From: a bacterium
GTDB taxonomy: Bacteria > Bacteroidota > Ignavibacteria > Kapaibacteriales > UBA2268
Length of the DNA stretch: 8,076 bases
Reading direction: 5' to 3'
Assembly: GCA_024710535.1 (NCBI GenBank)
Contig: JANJUO010000514.1
Span: 1 to 8,076 of the forward strand
The translations under genes and the position numbers were made by a program. This document shows positions 6,517 to 8,076 of the stretch, piece after piece. Each line of letters starts with the position of its first letter. Position 1 is the first letter of the stretch. The notes under the pieces are model-generated. The model was not told the origin of the DNA. It did not search any database and was given only the letters and a program-made list of their open reading frames with translations.

Positions 6517-7898
6517 ATCTTCATTTAGTTGATATATTGATTGTTGGATTCTACATCATAATTATTCTTTATACAGGATTTGTTTTATCTCGTAAAAAAG
6601 AATTATCTAATTCATCTGAAGAATATATTCTTGCAGGCAGAAAACTAACTCTGCCTTTTTTTGTGGCTACATTGGTTGCAACTTGGTATGGAAGTATTTT
6701 AGGAATTGGAGAATTTGTTTATACAAGCGGGATTGTTGCTTGGATTTGTTTTGGAGTGCCCTATTACATTGCGGCATTTCTTTTTGCAAAATATATTTCA
6801 AAGAAAATCAGAGCTTCGAATGTTCACACTATTCCGGAGCAAATCACGAATGAATATGGCAATTATGCGGGAAAAATTGCTTCAATAATCATACTGGTTA
6901 TAACAATACCTGCTGTTTATATTCTAATGCTTGGTGTAATTATACAAATGTTCTCCGGATTGAGTTTGGAATTATCAATCATAATTGGTGTAATAATATC
7001 ACTTGTATATATTTACAATGGCGGATTCAAGGCAGATGTTCTAACAAATTCCATTCAATTTATATTTATGTATATTGGATTTGGTGCATTACTTTTTTTT
7101 ACAATCGTCAATCTCGGTCCAATTAGCGAAATGACAAAATTGTTGCCTGAAAATCACTTACATTTCAAAGGTGAATATTCTATTCAATATGTTCTTGCAT
7201 GGTTTATTATTGCATTTCAAACCTTCGTTGATCCAAGTTTTCATCAAAGATGTTCAGCCGCAAAAACTCCTGAAACAGCCCAAAAAGGTATTTATATTTC
7301 GATTATCTTTTGGATAATATTTGATTTTTTCACATTAACAACCGGCTTGTATGCGAGAGCCTTTTTCCCCATTGATAATCCGATTATGACTTTTCCTATC
7401 CTTGGTGAAAGCGTTTTGCCATTATTTTGGAAAGGCATTTTTGTTGTGGCAATGATTTCTGCTGTTATGAGCACTTTAGATAGTTACGCATTTATTTCTG
7501 CAATTACAATTGGCAACGATTTGCTCGGAACATCAAAGCGGCTATTATCGAAATTTACCAAATTAAATACTCGAAATCTTACTCAAATCGGGCTGGTACT
7601 TACAGGAATTGTGGGCATTATTATGGCAATTTCATTGCCATCGGTAGTTCAATTAATCTATAATACTTCTTCTATTGCAGTGCCGGGATTAATATTTCCA
7701 TTGATAATCAGTATGAACAGCAAATATAAAATAGATTCAAAAAATGCAATAAAAATTATGATTTTTTCATCGCTGACTTCATTTTTTTGGTTAATTTTGA
7801 AGTCTTATGAATTTGCAATTTTCATAGAATTAGAGCCTATGTTTGCCGGAATAAGCATAGCATTTATTTTAACATTGATTTGGATTAAGAAAAGATGA
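6513..7898 (+). CDS. Sodium:solute symporter family protein (SSS/SLC5 type)
   Basis: Inner-membrane secondary transporter of 461 residues with about 12-13 hydrophobic segments, which would use the Na+ gradient to import a small solute. Family marks are the early EEYILAGRKLTLP (36-48), the GGFKADVLTNSIQF stretch (170-183), FHQRCSAAKTPETAQKG (243-259), and AMISAVMSTLDSYAF (313-327). The last is the conserved helix where Ser320/Thr321 correspond to the Na+-site Ser pair of the Vibrio sugar transporter; that assignment is by alignment by eye. It is at the short end for the family. The substrate (sugar, amino acid, sialic acid, pantothenate or other) cannot be read from the sequence. It begins inside the epimerase stop codon (ATGA) and overlaps the next gene the same way. 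Its place after a sugar-nucleotide epimerase hints weakly at a sugar-type substrate. Confidence 0.93.
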   Translation: MNLHLVDILIVGFYIIIILYTGFVLSRKKELSNSSEEYILAGRKLTLPFFVATLVATWYGSILGIGEFVYTSGIVAWICFGVPYYIAAFLFAKYISKKIRASNVHTIPEQITNEYGNYAGKIASIIILVITIPAVYILMLGVIIQMFSGLSLELSIIIGVIISLVYIYNGGFKADVLTNSIQFIFMYIGFGALLFFTIVNLGPISEMTKLLPENHLHFKGEYSIQYVLAWFIIAFQTFVDPSFHQRCSAAKTPETAQKGIYISIIFWIIFDFFTLTTGLYARAFFPIDNPIMTFPILGESVLPLFWKGIFVVAMISAVMSTLDSYAFISAITIGNDLLGTSKRLLSKFTKLNTRNLTQIGLVLTGIVGIIMAISLPSVVQLIYNTSSIAVPGLIFPLIISMNSKYKIDSKNAIKIMIFSSLTSFFWLILKSYEFAIFIELEPMFAGISIAFILTLIWIKKR

Positions 7899-8076
7899 AA
7901 GAATGGTTGTTGATTTCGAATTTATTTAGTCTGTTAAGAATAGTTTTGATTATCCCAATGATCTATTTATTGCTTATTGGCGAAACTCAAATTGCGGTTA
8001 TTGTTGGAATAATAGCCGGAATAACTGATTTCTTTGATGGTTTTTTTGCGAGGAAATTGAATCAAATCACTGAATT
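7895..8076 (+). CDS. CDP-alcohol phosphatidyltransferase, PgsA-like (3' end outside window)
   Basis: The first 60 codons of a membrane enzyme that swaps CMP of CDP-diacylglycerol for an alcohol. The N-terminus ISNLFSLLRIVLIIPMIYLL (7-26) matches the NxLTLLR-then-hydrophobic start of PgsA, the phosphatidylglycerophosphate synthase. Residues 45-53, DFFDGFFAR, are the first half of the family signature (DxxDGxxAR), which binds divalent metal and the CDP moiety; the second half (G, D, D) lies beyond the edge. Hydrophobic segments are at about 10-28 and 33-47. Glycerol-3-phosphate is the likeliest acceptor, but cardiolipin- or inositol-type relatives share these motifs, so the symbol is left empty. 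The ATG overlaps the symporter stop (ATGA), making this the fifth gene of the operon. Confidence 0.87.
   Translation, partial: MKEWLLISNLFSLLRIVLIIPMIYLLLIGETQIAVIVGIIAGITDFFDGFFARKLNQITE

Noticed and set aside
6706..6888. Alternative plus-strand frame within the symporter gene
   Set aside because: Out of frame with a clear membrane transporter, and no start signal.

Overview
The window is AT-rich (roughly one third G+C by eye) and bacterial. It most likely comes from the Bacteroidota/Chlorobiota (FCB) group. Three things point there: promoter-like TAnnTTTG elements upstream of prfA and of the downstream operon, a lipoprotein whose Cys is followed by a Lys-plus-acidic stretch like the Bacteroidota surface-export signal, and the overall style of the proteins. 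No species can be named from the sequence alone.

Layout. (1) Positions 2-1927 carry the 3' part of a 67K-type sppA (signal peptide peptidase), whose reading frame runs off the left edge; a hairpin terminator follows at 1945-1985. (2) Positions 1986-2955 form a gap of about 1 kb with no convincing gene. It holds a possible decayed minus-strand reading frame (1997-2368), a 21-bp tandem repeat with five near-identical copies plus ragged edges (2477-2601), an inverted partial copy of that repeat, and two 48-nt copies of a REP-like element 80 bp apart (2681-2808). (3) prfA (peptide chain release factor 1) lies at 2956-4035 behind a probable promoter and is closed by a strong terminator with a duplicated 3' arm. 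(4) From 4219 to the right edge there is one tight co-directional operon of five genes: a small single-pass membrane protein, a coiled-coil lipoprotein probably exposed at the cell surface, a UDP-glucose 4-epimerase-like SDR enzyme, a sodium:solute symporter, and the start of a CDP-alcohol phosphatidyltransferase (PgsA-like). The genes overlap by ATGA (three junctions) or are 7 nt apart (one junction).

Together, the window shows two ordinary housekeeping genes (sppA, prfA) separated by a repeat-rich island, then an envelope-flavoured operon mixing nucleotide-sugar, lipid and transport functions with two uncharacterised envelope proteins. No CRISPR array, phage, toxin-antitoxin, defence or secondary-metabolite system is visible. 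The least explained parts are the repeat island and the first two genes of the operon.
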